64,000 nucleotides of DNA from Branchipolynoe longqiensis. Lineage: Eukaryota; Annelida; Polychaeta; Phyllodocida; Polynoidae. The notes beneath the pieces were generated by a model, which was not told where the DNA came from, did no database searches, and saw only the letters and a program-made list of their open reading frames with translations. This document shows, one piece after another, positions 51,327 through 63,227 of the stretch; within the stretch, counting starts at the first letter, position 1, and every line of letters starts with the position of its first letter. The stretch covers positions 45,526,849 through 45,590,848 of the forward strand of contig CM059202.1 in assembly GCA_030323885.1 (NCBI GenBank), in the 5' to 3' direction. Position numbers and translations under genes: made by a program.

Positions 51327-52059
51327 GCAATTCACCCTATTCACGCGCGACCTAATTAGGCATCAGAACGAGGCTGAGTAAGCGTCGGTATTGGAAATGG
51401 CCATAAGACACTACTGTGTGCCGATGTGTATGAACTACTACATAAATTAAAGGAGTAAAATTTGAAGATATTAACTTTTGAAACTATCATAATCATTTTT
51501 GCTTACCTTTTTTCTATTTATTGGTCAATTTTCATGAAGATTGAGTGATGATCAGATGCATTTCAGTAGGCAATGTCAACAAAGTCACTCACCTTGGCTG
51601 CCAATCTTTTCTTAAATTCAAAATTGCATAACTTTCTTAATATAGATATATTTAAAAAATATAGTGCAACCCTTTTAAAGCTTTTATTAATTTGTAATTA
51701 CTAAGACTAGTTGTTCAACTGTGTTGCACAGATAACTACGCTGACAGTGCTGCATTACATGATACCAACATAACTATGCAGACTTGAAGTTGACAGTCAC
51801 ATTGTAGTTAAAGAATGGGAAAAGCACCATGCAAGGGTCACCCAATCTTCATGAAAATTGGCCAATAGATAAAAAACAGGTATGCAAAGATGAATATGGT
51901 AGTTTAAAAAATGAATTCCCTCAAATTTGAGTGATTTCGAGAGCTTTTGGTCGACAAAAAAGTATTCACATTACTTTACATACAGCGGCACCTCGCAGAC
52001 GCGTAAGTGCCCTCGGTCTGGTTTCAACATGGCCGCGGCATGAATAGGGTGAATTGAGC
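51327..52059. mobile_element. MITE with 20-bp TIRs and internal inverted arms
   Basis: Ends GCAATTCACCCTATTCACGC and, reversed, GCTCAATTCACCCTATTCATG. Internal inverted pair: GGTCAATTTTCATGAAGATT (51524) and AATCTTCATGAAAATTGGCC (51845). No ORF. Confidence 0.82.
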
Positions 52060-53254
52060 CACAGCTGAAAACTGAGTGACGTCACGACTGGGATTAGTGA
52101 TGTAATCATGCTGCGTGTAATGATGGGGAAACGGCCAACTCAAGAAAGATGGCACAATTTTGAATTCTGGTCATTGTGTAGAAATTCACAAGTAGCAGTA
52201 GCAACATAGAATGGATTACTTATTCACAATTAGCATATTATGAGGCTGACTGCGTTCACTGGAATTTATATTCTTGGACTAATTAATCTCTTTATTTGTT
52301 GTTCTATTCATCGATTAAGCATGAGAAATTCCAATCGCAGATGATTGGTCTTCCTCATTCAACTGCTCCTCGCCCTATCCAAATAATGCTGAGCACCTGG
52401 CTAAGTAGCGACAAGTATAAATTTTTAAGTCATTGCGGCTAGGCACACAGGATGAGGAAGCATGAGTGGGATAACATGTCTTTATTCCGGGTGGCCCCCG
52501 GGGGCATTACATGAATGGTTTTGCTGATTTGCGGCCGTCCGCGAGCTGCAAGGATTCAGGGTCATGTGATGATCAGAGTGGGGGATGAGAATGGCATGAA
52601 TGAGGTGGGACAGATGATCAAGGTGAGGCAAGGTGAAATGTCAACCAGCGGGTAGCAGTAGTTGAGTAAAGTAATATATTATATAGTAAAGTAGAAGGTT
52701 AATTAATTAATAAATGGTTAATTACATAAATGGTCGTGACCATTGGTTAATTGATATAATAGAATTAATTGATGATTATTGTTATTGTCTATGTTTCTTC
52801 GCGGTGCGGGCAGGTGGGTAAAATTGAGCAGTGGTCAGTCCGGATGGGTGAAGCAGAGTGACCAGCGAAGAGGCGTGGGTAGCGGTTATGAGGTAGGCTG
52901 TGATTGGCCGGATGAGCCAGGAGTGAGCTGGGGGTGCGAGGGAGTGGGGAGGGAGAGCCGTTAGGGGCGGTGAGTAGTGTCAACGGTGGGTGGGGGGGGG
53001 GGGTTCCGCCTCGCCACCCCGCATGCCCCACAATGACCCCGAATGAGCACTCGCTCATTTCCCACCATTGGTTTTGCTCGGTCAGGGTTTTCGGACCCTT
53101 GGCCAGCCACATGGGAAGTGAGCGTTCAATAGATTCAGCGATCTTAGGAACTTAGGGTTGGAGACTGTGAGCGGGGATGGGGGGTTGGGTGGGGGCATCT
53201 CACTGAGACTTTCAATTTAGGCTTAGGGCTCCTATTGGTCACCCTAGGGTTGGC
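52060..53254. other. Downstream DNA, no gene seen
   Basis: Contains a SINE A fragment on the minus strand (about 52365-52440), a GC-richer block (52800-53100) with a G10 run, and no convincing exon. Confidence 0.4.
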
Positions 53255-54190
53255 GATACTAGGTGGGTGAATCTAGGCTTTAAGCTGAATCTAGGATTTG
53301 TGGTGAATCTAGGCTTTGTGGCGAATCTAGGCTTTGTGGCGAATCTAGGCTTTGTGTTAAACTTAGGCTTTGAGGTCGACCTAGGTTTTAAGGTCAACCT
53401 AGGTTTTGAGGTCAACCTAGGCTTTGAAGTGAATCTAGGTTATGTGGTCAATCTAGGATTTGTGGTCAATCTAGGATGTGTGGTCAATCTAGGTTGTGTC
53501 GTCAATCTAGGCTTTGTCGTCAATTTAGGCTTTGTGGTCAATCTAGGTTTTGTGGTCAATCTAGGGTTTGTGGTCAATTTAGACTTTGTGGTCAATCTAG
53601 GTTTTGTGGTCAATCTAGATGTTGAGGGCAATCTAGGTTTTAAGGTGAACCTAGGCTTTGAGGTGAACCTAGGCTTTGTGGTCAACCTAGGCTTTGTGGT
53701 CAATATAGGCTCAGTCGAGGCTTGGTGATCAATGTAGGCTTCCTGCTCCAGGGATAGGGTTCAATATAGGCTTCCTGGTCAACCTAGGCTTCATGGTCAA
53801 GGGGTCAACTTAGGCTTTCTGGTCAACCTAGGCTTTGTGCTCGAAATAGGCTTTGTGTTCAGAGTAGGCTTGGTGCTCAATATAGGCTTGTGCTCCTAAG
53901 TAGGAGGTCAACCTCGGCTTTGTGGTGAATCTAGGCTTGGTGCTCAATCTAGGCTTGTGCTTCAAAGTAGGAGGTCAACCGAGGATTTGTGGTGAATCTA
54001 GGCTTTCTGGTGAACCGAGGATTTGTGGTGAATCTAGGCTTGGTGCTCAATCTAGGCTTGTGCTTCTAAGTAGGAGGTCACCAGAGGCTTTGAGGTCAAC
54101 CTAGGTTTTGTGGTCAAGGGGTCAACTTAGGCATTGTGGGAAATCTAGGTTTTCTGGTCAATCAGGGCATTGTAGTCAATCTAGGCTTCA
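53255..54190. repeat. 18-bp minisatellite, about 50 copies
   Basis: The unit is AATCTAGGCTTTGTGGTC with drift. Because 18 is divisible by three it stays open in several frames (NLGFVV repeats), which is not evidence of coding. Confidence 0.95.
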
Positions 54191-54275
54191 CCTTGAGGTC
54201 ATGCCTTGAGGTCATGCCTTGAGGTCATGCCTTGAGGTCAGGCCTTGAGGTCAGGCCTTGAGGTCAGGTCAGAGA
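54191..54275. repeat. 13-bp tandem repeat
   Basis: Unit CCTTGAGGTCATG, six copies. Confidence 0.92.
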
Positions 54276-55480
54276 TGTTTAGTGAGGGTTTCGAACCCAC
54301 AACCCCTTGCCATGGGAAACGCATCAGTGCCTGGTTCTTTTCACTCTAAAAATATAATTAATTGTTTACAGCCTATAAATATATATTTTGTATTCAATAT
54401 AACTTAGTTTTGATTGAATATAACCATATTCAATATATTTGAAGTGTAACATAAAAGACAGTTTTTAAATAAAGAAAAAGATGAGAGAAAATGGAAAATG
54501 AAAAAAATAAAAAGAGGAAAATAAACTTTAAAAATAAAATTCCAGAATTATGCAATGCCATGCCAGGCATATTCACCACACAGCATAATGCTTTCATTAT
54601 CAAACTGAACTTGCATCCAGTTTACTATTACAACTGATAGCTTCATCTATGTATCAAACAATTGTACTGTACGGCTGGAAGACCAGTGCTCTGGTGGTGA
54701 CAAAAGACATTATTCAATGAATAAACTATATTTAGTAATACAATAATAATACAATTTAAAGAAAGAATAACAATATGCTATGTGTTGTGGTTTACTACTG
54801 ATGGGGTAGGGTGAGCATGCAAAGTCCCCTATTTTTGAGCTCCCGCCATATTTTTTCAAATATATATTTTATTTGTAGGTAAATATATATTTGGTTGATC
54901 TTTAGTTTACTCCATTTTATGGTGAAGTAACTTGTATTTTAAGTAGCTAACTTTGGATACATTTGAAGTGCAAATATGAACACTTAATTTTGGCATGCAC
55001 ATGTACAATTCTGACAACATGTGCTTCAGCAGTAACACATTTTATTAGAATTCGCTTCACTCGGCAAAGGAGAAGAACAGGAGAGAGACGAAACTTTGAA
55101 AAGGTTTAATCAAGTAATCAATTCGGCCTGTGGCAGGCTATGCAGGTGGGTGACCAGGACCGGTCAATTCGAGTGCCGACAGGCGCAGAGTTCAGGTTCT
55201 GTATCAGGACATCATGTGATCAGATTTCTGCCGTGAGAAGACATTCAGCGCTCACCCCTCCAGGAAGAGGGTGGGAGGGTGGGGAAGCGAAGTGAACAGC
55301 AAGAGTCACCGAGGTGGACTGACTTGAGAAAGGGCAAGGAAGAGTGAGGAAAACAGCAATAGACAGCCTCGTTCGCAAATTACGCATGTTAGCCTCGGCA
55401 TCATGCTCAGTGACTCAGAACAACCTTCTATGCAACAACAAATGCTTAATTCAATCAATTCTTTTATTTTAACTCTCTGT
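54276..55480. other. AT-rich downstream DNA
   Basis: No exon, RNA gene or complete element recognised. Confidence 0.4.
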
Positions 55481-55755
55481 AAGGTAGGTTTACAATGAAC
55501 TGAGGTGATATAATAAATGCATACACATTCCTTACAGATAGAAAGCGTATCAGTATCTAAGTTAGATATTGTTATTTTTAAATGGGGAAAGCACCTCATA
55601 AGTATTCTACTTTTGCTTTCTCCTTTTTCATGTGAAAAAAAGTTACTGATATAAATATCAACTAGTGTGTACATTGATCATGTGGAAATAAATTTATTCT
55701 TTTATTTTTTTAAATATATTATTATTATTATTATTATTCTTATTATTATAATGTG

Positions 55756-55915
55756 TAGGTTCAAATCTAGGTTTTTGGCTTGGTTTTGAAAATTTGATAC
55801 TTTCATCGGATTATGCAGATTTAAAGCTGCATAATCTGATGAAGCATCAAATTTTCAAATCCAAAGCAATTACCTAGATTTGATTCTACATGTCGATGTA
55901 ATATACTGATGCATG
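55756..55915. mobile_element. Two MITE C ends sharing one TTAA
   Basis: A right end (TTTCATCGGATTATGCAGAT) and a left end (AGCTGCATAATCTGATGAAG) abut at a single TTAA (55821-55824). Confidence 0.75.
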
Positions 55916-56042
55916 TGTGATGTCTGATGTTCGATGCTATTTGGTCAATTCCATAGATATAATTAATCAAATTAAGTTTGAGCCTTTCTACAAAATAAAT
56001 AAATTGATCAAAAACAACAACCAAAACCCTAATTGTGGAGTT

Positions 56043-56275
56043 CTCTGTGGCGGAGTGGTTAGAGTGTCTGACTTTTTTCTAGGTCAGACTCCTAATCTGA
56101 GGGTCAGCGGTTCGATTCCCCGTGCCCCCAGCTCTGCCAATTTGGATTTCCACCGCTGTGTATAACTTACAGCGTCATCAAAGGCTGGTTGCTCTCATAC
56201 CATGTCTATGTGGTGTGGGAGGTTAAAAAATCCCTTGGGTCGGTCAAAGTGTAGGCTCGGGCTTTCTATCGACCA
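56043..56275 (+). mobile_element. tRNA-derived SINE B
   Basis: GGCGGAGTGGTTAGAGTGTC, then GGTTCGATTCCCCGTGCCCC, and the body to GTGTAGGCTCGGGCTTTCTA. Both polymerase III boxes are intact. Confidence 0.88.
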
Positions 56276-56659
56276 GCAGTGGAATGAGGAAGACCAGTCG
56301 TCTATGACTGAAATTTCCCCTGCTTAAACAACTAATGGACCAAAAAAAGAAAGAAAATGCCATGGGTCTCTGGTACTTATCCATTCCAAGAATGTCCAAA
56401 CCCGACCAGAAATTTCTACCTTCAGCCCTTTCAGGTTCCAAGATTAGTAGGTCAGCCCACATCACGTGGTCATCGCGAGATGACCATCTAGGTCATAGCC
56501 ACAGGACTTTTGGCAGGCTTGCCGAAATTATTTTACCTCAAATTCCTCCAAAATTAGTAATTTTTCATCAAAGTTACTCGAGACTAATGAATATTAGGGT
56601 ATCATGGTAAACCTGAGCTATTCATCAAAAGAAAGAAGTAACAAGAATTTTAAGCATTA

Positions 56660-56836
56660 TTATATTGTTTGCCACATAGAAGGGCATACTGAGGCAATTT
56701 AATAGAACCTGTTACTGCAGAAGACTATGGTGTCAGAGTTTTGGCAAGCTTGACAAAACTAATTTGACATGTTTACGCTTCAAATATCTCAAAAGTTAGT
56801 CATTTAAAATAAAAGTAACTTCAAACTAAAGTAAGG
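56660..56836. mobile_element. MITE C, right part
   Basis: GAAGGGCATACTGAGGCAAT through AAAAGTAACTTCAAACTAAA. Confidence 0.7.
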
Positions 56837-57384
56837 TAGACCCGAGCGACTCGGGTTACCCGAGTTGCTAGAATTTCAAATAAAAAAACGTGAGTGGAGT
56901 GCCATGTGCAAAAAGTCCCGACCCCAGTAACCCACGTCTTGGCCAGTCGTATATGTTTTTTTTTGGGTAATAACCCAGATTAATGAAATGGAAATATAAC
57001 TAAACTATGCATTCATAAAATACTTTAAATCCTATTTTGCTGTCGTTATATCGGTTATTAAAAAAAAAGGCTTTGGATTAAGCCACCATCTTTTCCACCC
57101 CTAGGGTGGAGAAGCGTATTCGTTTATTCAACACGAGTCTGTAGGATGTGTGCATGTGGCAAAAATTGGTGACCCGAGTTGATTAATCGAATACGCGCTC
57201 AGAGGTGGGGAAATCGGTGCACCTGTCACAACGCCACCACACCTGTAGACTGTAACTTGTACCTACACTCGACACAGGTAGCAACGCAAACCCTGTTTAC
57301 CTGTAGTTTGTGGAGACCACAAAGAAGCTACAGCACTCTCAGTAAGAATATACACTCGTCGATGTGAAAGCGTATCGCGATCCA

Positions 57385-57925
57385 GGCGCCTCGGGTGGGG
57401 GGACTGGAAGTTGGGGTGAGAGGACCGGTAGTTATGGTGGGAGGACCGCACGTTGTGGTGGGAGGAGTGGGAAGTTGGGGTGAGAGGAGGGGAAGTTGGG
57501 GTGGGAGGACCGGAAGTTGGGGTGGAAGGACCGGAAGTTGGGGTGGGAGGACCGGAAGTTGGGGTGGAAGGACCGGAAGTTGAGGTCGGAGGACCGGAAG
57601 TTGGGGGCGGACCGGAAGTTGGGGAGGTAGGACCGTAAGCAGTGGTGGGAGGGATGGGAAGTTGGGGAGGTAAGACCGGAAGTTGGGGGTGAGAGGACCG
57701 GAAGTTGTGGTAGGAGGACAGGAAGTTAGGGTGGGAGGACTGGAAGTTGGGATGGGAGGACCGGAATTTGGGGTGGTAAGACTGGAAGTTAGGGTGGTAG
57801 GACCGGAAGGTGGGATTGGAGGACCGGAAGTTGGGATGGGATGACCGGAAGTTAGGGTAGGATGATGGGGCAGTTGGGGAGGTAGGTCCGGAAGTTGGGG
57901 TGGGAGGACCGGAAGTTGGAGTGGG
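57385..57925. repeat. 21-bp minisatellite, about 25 copies
   Basis: The unit is GGAAGTTGGGGTGGGAGGAC plus C. The long minus-strand open frames here (Pro/Thr/Ser repeats) come from the 21-bp period. Confidence 0.95.
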
Positions 57926-58019
57926 AGGGTGGATGTTATCTGCACTGACGTCACATGCCCAGGTAGGAGTGAGAAGGGTGATGTCATCACGGAGCCTAGG
58001 AATGTCAACGGTTGGGACT

Positions 58020-58125
58020 TGTAACTCACTACGCAATGTTGCAATTGGAATTACTAGGATTGGACAAGGACTGGCTTGGTCAGTATCAGGATAATGTGAC
58101 TGAGTGGGATATCGGGTCAGGGTCC
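58020..58125 (+). mobile_element. SINE A middle fragment
   Basis: ACTAGGATTGGACAAGGACT and GTGACTGAGTGGGATATCGG. Confidence 0.75.
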
Positions 58126-58599
58126 CAGCCATTCTGGTCTATTAGCACATTGGTGTGGCAATATATCTGTTATGTTATTTGAACACGGTGTTGTGTGCTT
58201 AGGGACTGCTCGATGTTGTGAACGAGTGTGATGATTGATGATTGATGATTGATTATTGTGCATTTGAATGATTATTACACTGAATACGAAACCGTCATAA
58301 AATAAACTACAAGTCGAACACTTATATCTTGTTTTATCTCTCCGTGCTTACTACATTTGTAATACGTAATAATATAATAATAATAAAATAATAATACATC
58401 TAAATGGATTTTGAGTTTCTTCTGTATATTATTCTTGATAACAATGTTCTTTAGTTTCAAGTAACTTTAATTGTAATTAGTTAATATTAATTTGGAAATA
58501 TTTGAAGCGAAAATGCATATAAAATTAAGTTAGGAGTGCAAATTGAAATGATGGGGATATGCTTCCAGTATAGCAGACTGGCACCAAACTGTTTGTTTT

Positions 58600-58735
58600 G
58601 TTGTTGTTATACGTCCTAGCAAAATATATGGTCATATGAGGACAGGTACTGACTGGCTTGTGACAGTGCATACTCATGGCCACTTTATAGTGATGCCCCA
58701 CTGGGAGACCAGGCCACCAGCACGATGATTTCCAC
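58600..58735 (-). mobile_element. SINE A 3' half
   Basis: TTATACGTCCTAGCAAAATA through GCCCCACTGGGAGACCAGGC on plus. Confidence 0.82.
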
Positions 58736-58779
58736 CACCAACACGCCCTCTGACGTGAGTGGCAAGAACTAATAACGTG

Positions 58780-59735
58780 GTGTAAAAATATACGGATTTT
58801 CGGTTCAGATTATATATTGGCAGGGAGCATTATTATTCTTGGGCAACGGAGTGGGGACAAGGTTATGTAATCTAAAAGCAATGGTGTCCCACTCACATTA
58901 TGACATGATATAAGCTATGTGAAATATATGTTCATACATGATGCCCGAGATTATGAAGAGATGTTCCTATATAAGAGACAGTACATGATTGTTGAAACGT
59001 TTCCTCTATGCATCCATGAAGAGTGCAAGTGGAGGAAAAGGACATTTTTAATATATATATATATTGTAACTGTCTACAACTACCTGTTACCAGGGTGCCG
59101 ATGGGCAAGCACACCAGCCTAATCTGCATACAGGCAGGACACCACCTACAGCTGGGTTGAGTGACAGCCACCCATACTGGGGGGTGTCGCCCTCCCAGGG
59201 TGTGGGGGTGCCTGATTGGCTGGCTGTGGGATGCCCAGTCACCTGCACTCCCTTGACCACCTGACCACACTAGCCTCACTTTGATATTAATTATTCAAGA
59301 AACTGCTCCAGACATCCTGGAGAGATCACTCTACTCCTGGCTCTTGAGTGAGACACATCTACTCTTGAGCAGGACCCCAGACACTCTGTCTGATGCTACC
59401 AAAATTTCATATATCCAAATTGAGCTGTGTGCAACAACAACCATGGGACTCCGGTTCAATGGGCTGTAGGCACTGATCCATATAGATACTAAAGAGAGTA
59501 ATGAGGTTCTGTGTGAACAGAATGTAAGGGGTCAGGGTGATAGGTCACTAGTAGGTTAACAGGAGTTGATGCCAATAAAGCACAACTTCTTCACTGTCAA
59601 TCTTGCGTGACTTGTCTTCCCTTTCTTCCTTAGGAGTTTGTTTAGGAGTTTGTTTGAGAGCGGCATCAGAGGTGAAATGAAGGGGGAGAGTTTATGGTAT
59701 TCACAGGTGCGCTGAGCGGCCGAGCATACAGAAAT
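58780..59735 (+). mobile_element. Interspersed element J, copy 2
   Basis: TGTAAAAATATACGGATTTT to GGCCGAGCATACAGAAAT. It matches 33481-34485 in reverse, including GATGCCAATAAAGCACAACT. No transposon protein was seen. Confidence 0.65.
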
Positions 59736-59761
59736 ATTATAGTGTGTAGCCGCTCACTGTG

Positions 59762-60355
59762 CAGCGTGCGTTGTGAAAATTTGGCAGACTTGCCAAAACT
59801 CTGATACCATAGGCTTCAGCAGTAATAGGTTCTATTAAATTGTCTTAATATTCCCTTCTATGTGACAACATATACGTAAAGTTGCCTAGTCCCATGGATT
59901 TGAGTTTCTGTCATTTTCTGAGATAAATATATTCCAAAACCAAAACAATTATCTAGATGTGATTCACATATCTAACTTAGATACAGATGCACTGTCTTAT
60001 TAAGCATTTGTTGCCACGCAGAAGGGAACGCTGAGTTAATTTAACAGAACCTGTTACTGCTGAAGCCTATGGTGTCAGAGTTTTGGCGTGCTTGCCAAAA
60101 TTAACTTTGAATGTTTGAACTTCAAATATCTCCAAAGTTAGGCATTTCAAATAAAAGTTTCTTCAAAACTAAAGCAAGGTAGATTATAACCACCAACCTA
60201 ATATATTTATCTCAGAAAATGACAGAAACTCAAAATCATCGGACTATGCAGCTTTAATAAGTGAACCAGTATCTAAGCTGGAAATGTAGGTTCAAAACTA
60301 GATAAGTGTTTTGCTGGTGAAATTGTGATGCTTTTATTGGACTGTGTGACTTTAA
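59762..60355. mobile_element. Cluster of three MITE C copies
   Basis: A partial minus copy (59762-59875), a near-complete plus copy (59876-60257), and a partial minus end (60258-60355) that finishes in TTTATTGGACTGTGTGACTTTAA-like sequence. Confidence 0.75.
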
Positions 60356-60357
60356 GG

Positions 60358-60460
60358 CATCCGGTCACGTGACTGAGATGCTGCTTCCAGGTCCGCCATT
60401 TTGTTGCTGTGTAATAAGAGCAGTTCACAGGTGGAACCTGCACAAACAGGGAAGGTGAGT
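60358..60460 (+). promoter_or_regulatory. Candidate promoter and 5'-UTR exon of a downstream gene
   Basis: GTCACGTGAC (60364-60373, an E-box/USF-type palindrome) is followed by CCGCCATTTTG (60393-60403, YY1-type motif). Then comes AACAGGGAAG|GTGAGT, a strong donor at 60454/60455. There is no ATG-led frame of note, so it would be non-coding leader. The downstream gene would lie outside the window. This is inference from motifs only. Confidence 0.35.
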
Positions 60461-60479
60461 TGTAGCGACTGACTCCATG

Positions 60480-63125
60480 TCAGCTGTGTGACAGAGTGTC
60501 TGTGTTTTGTACACTGTCAGTTGTGTGACAGAGTGTCTGTGTTTTGTGCAATGTCAGTTGTGTGACAGAGTGTCTGTGTTTTGTGCAATGTCAGTTGTGT
60601 GACAGAGTGTCTGTGTTTTGTGCAATGGCAGTTGTGTGACAGAGTGTCTGTGTTTTGTGCAATGGCAGTTGTGTGACAGAGTGTCTGTGTTTTGTGCAAT
60701 GGCAGTTGTGTGACAGAGTGTCTGTGTTTTGTGCAATGGCAGTTGTGTGACAGAGTGTCTGTGTTTTGTGCAATGTTAGCTGTGTGACAGAGTGTTTGTG
60801 TTTTGTGCAATGGCAGTTGTGTGACAGAGTGTCTGTGTTTTGTGCAATGGCAGTTGTGTGACAGAGTGTCTGTGTTTTGTGCAATGTTAGCTGTGTGACA
60901 GAGTGTCTGTGTTTTGTGCAATGGCAGTTGTGTGACAGAGTGTCTGTGTTTTGTGCAATGGCAGTTGTGTGACAGAGTGTCTGTGTTTTGTGCAATGGCA
61001 GTTGTGTGACAGAGTGTCTGTGTTTTGTGCAATGTTAGCTGTGTGACAGAGTGTCTGTGTTTTGTGCAATGGCAGTTGTGTGACAGAGTGTCTGTGTTTT
61101 GTGCAATGGCAGTTGTGTGACAGAGTGTCTGTGTTTTGTGCAATGGCAGTTGTGTGACAGAGTGTCTGTGTTTTGTGCAATGGCAGTTGTGTGACAGAGT
61201 GTCTGTGTTTTGTGCAATGTCAGCTGTGTGACAGAGTGTCTGTGTTTTGTGCAATGGCAGTTGTGTGACAGAGTGTCTGTGTTTTGTGCAATGGCAGTTG
61301 TGTGACAGAGTGTCTGTGTTTTGTGCAATGGCAGTTGTGTGACAGAGTGTCTGTGTTTTGTGCAATGGCAGTTGTGTGACAGAGTGTCTGTGTTTTGTGC
61401 AATGTCAGCTGTGTGACAGAGTGTCTGTGTTTTGTGCAATGGCAGTTGTGTGACAGAGTGTCTGTGTTTTGTGCAATGGCAGTTGTGTGACAGAGTGTCT
61501 GTGTTTTGTGCAATGGCAGTTGTGTGACAGAGTGTCTGTGTTTTGTGCAATGGCAGTTGTGTGACAGAGTGTCTGTGTTTTGTGCAATGGCAGTTGTGTG
61601 ACAGAGTGTCTGTGTTTTGTGCAATGTCAGCTGTGTGACAGAGTGTCTGTGTTTTGTGCAATGGCAGTTGTGTGACAGAGTGTCTGTGTTTTGTGCAATG
61701 GCAGTTGTGTGACAGAGTGTCTGTGTTTTGTGCAATGGCAGTTGTGTGACAGAGTGTCTGTGTTTTGTGCAATGGCAGTTGTGTGACAGAGTGTCTGTGT
61801 TTTGTGCAATGTCAGCTGTGTGACAGAGTGTCTGTGTTTTGTGCAATGGCAGTTGTGTGACAGAGTGTCTGTGTTTTGTGCAATGGCAGTTGTGTGACAG
61901 AGTGTCTGTGTTTTGTGCAATGGCAGTTGTGTGACAGAGTGTCTGTGTTTTGTGCAATGGCAGTTGTGTGACAGAGTGTCTGTGTTTTGTGCAATGTCAG
62001 CTGTGTGACAGAGTGTCTGTGTTTTGTGCAATGGCAGTTGTGTGACAGAGTGTCTGTGTTTTGTGCAATGGCAGTTGTGTGACAGAGTGTCTGTGTTTTG
62101 TGCAATGTCAGCTGTGTGACAGAGTGTCTGTGTTTTGTGCAATGTCAGTTGTGTGACAGAGTATCTGTGTTTTGTGCAATGTCAGCTGTGTGACAGAGGG
62201 TCTGTGTTTTGTGCAATGTCAGTTGTGTGACAGAGTATCTGTGTTTTGTACAATGTCAGCTGTGTGACAGAGTGTCTGTGTTTTGTGCAATGTCAGCTGT
62301 GTGTGACAGAGTGTCTGTGTTCTGTGCAATGTCAGTTGTGTGACAGAGTGTCTGTGTTTTCTGCAATGCCAACTGTGTGTGACAGAGTGTATATGTTGTA
62401 TGCAATATCAGTTGTATGGCAGAGTGCCTGTGTTCTGTGCAATGTAAGATGTGTGACAGAGTGTCTGTGTTTTCTGCTATGTCAGTTGTGTGACAGAGTA
62501 CATGTGGTTTGTGCAATGTCAGCTGTGTGTGACAGAGGGTCTGTGTTTTGTACAATGTCGGCTGTGTGACAGAGTGTCTGTGTTTGCTGCAATGTCAGCT
62601 GTGTGAAAGAGTATCTGTGTTTCGTGCAATGTGAGCTGTGTGTGACAGAGTGTCTGTGTTTCGTGCAATGTGAGCTGTGTGTGACAAAGTGTCTGTGTTT
62701 CATGCAATGTCAGCTGTTTGTGACAGAGTGTCTGTGTTTTGTGCAACGTCAGCTGTGTGTGACAGAGTGTATCTGTTTTATGCAATGTCAGTTATGTGAC
62801 AGAGTGTCTGTGTTTTGTACAATGTCAGTTGTATGACAGAGTGTCTGTGTTTTGTGCAATGTCAGTTGTGTGTGAAAGAGTGTCTGTGTTTTGTGCAATG
62901 TCAGTTGTATGACAGAGTATCTGTGTTTTGCACAATGTCAGCTGTGTGACAGAGTGTCTGTGTTTTGCGCAAGGTCAGTTGTATGACAGAGTATCTGTGT
63001 TTTGTGCAATGTCAGCTGTGTGTGACAGAGTGTCTGTGTTTTACGCAATCTCAGTTGTATGACAGAGTGTCTGTGTTTTGTACAATGTCAGTTGTGTGAG
63101 AGAGTGTATCTTTGTTATGCAATGT
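60480..63125. repeat. 37-bp satellite, about 71 copies
   Basis: The unit is CAGTTGTGTGACAGAGTGTC plus TGTGTTTTGTGCAATGT (or GCAATGG). The left part is homogeneous; from about 62150 units diverge. GTCAGCTGTG variants recur every 185 bp (five units) between 61218 and 62000. Minus-strand frames up to 282 codons are artefacts. Confidence 0.97.
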
Positions 63126-63227
63126 TGTCTGCTTCTTCCAACATATTGTACAAATATGCGACTGTTTGTTAAAGTTCCATAGTCTGATGCTGTCTTCCTA
63201 ACTCGTCCTTTATCACCTTTTTTTCTT

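Noticed and set aside
53267..53728. 153-codon NLGFVV-repeat frame
   Set aside because: It is the 18-bp minisatellite; the opposite strand is also open.
56043..56115. A functional tRNA gene (A and B boxes present)
   Set aside because: It is the head of SINE B, with the same body and tail as copies at 16325 and 45183, and it does not fold into a clean cloverleaf acceptor stem.
57263..58132. Minus-strand 289-codon Pro/Ser/Thr-rich frame
   Set aside because: It is produced by the 21-bp minisatellite (period divisible by three); an overlapping minus frame is equally open.
60517..62142. Long minus-strand open frames of up to 282 codons (repeated HKTQTLCHT)
   Set aside because: They are the 37-bp satellite read in frame. 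Three units make 111 nt with no stop, so all frames stay open. There is no start context, splice logic or complexity.
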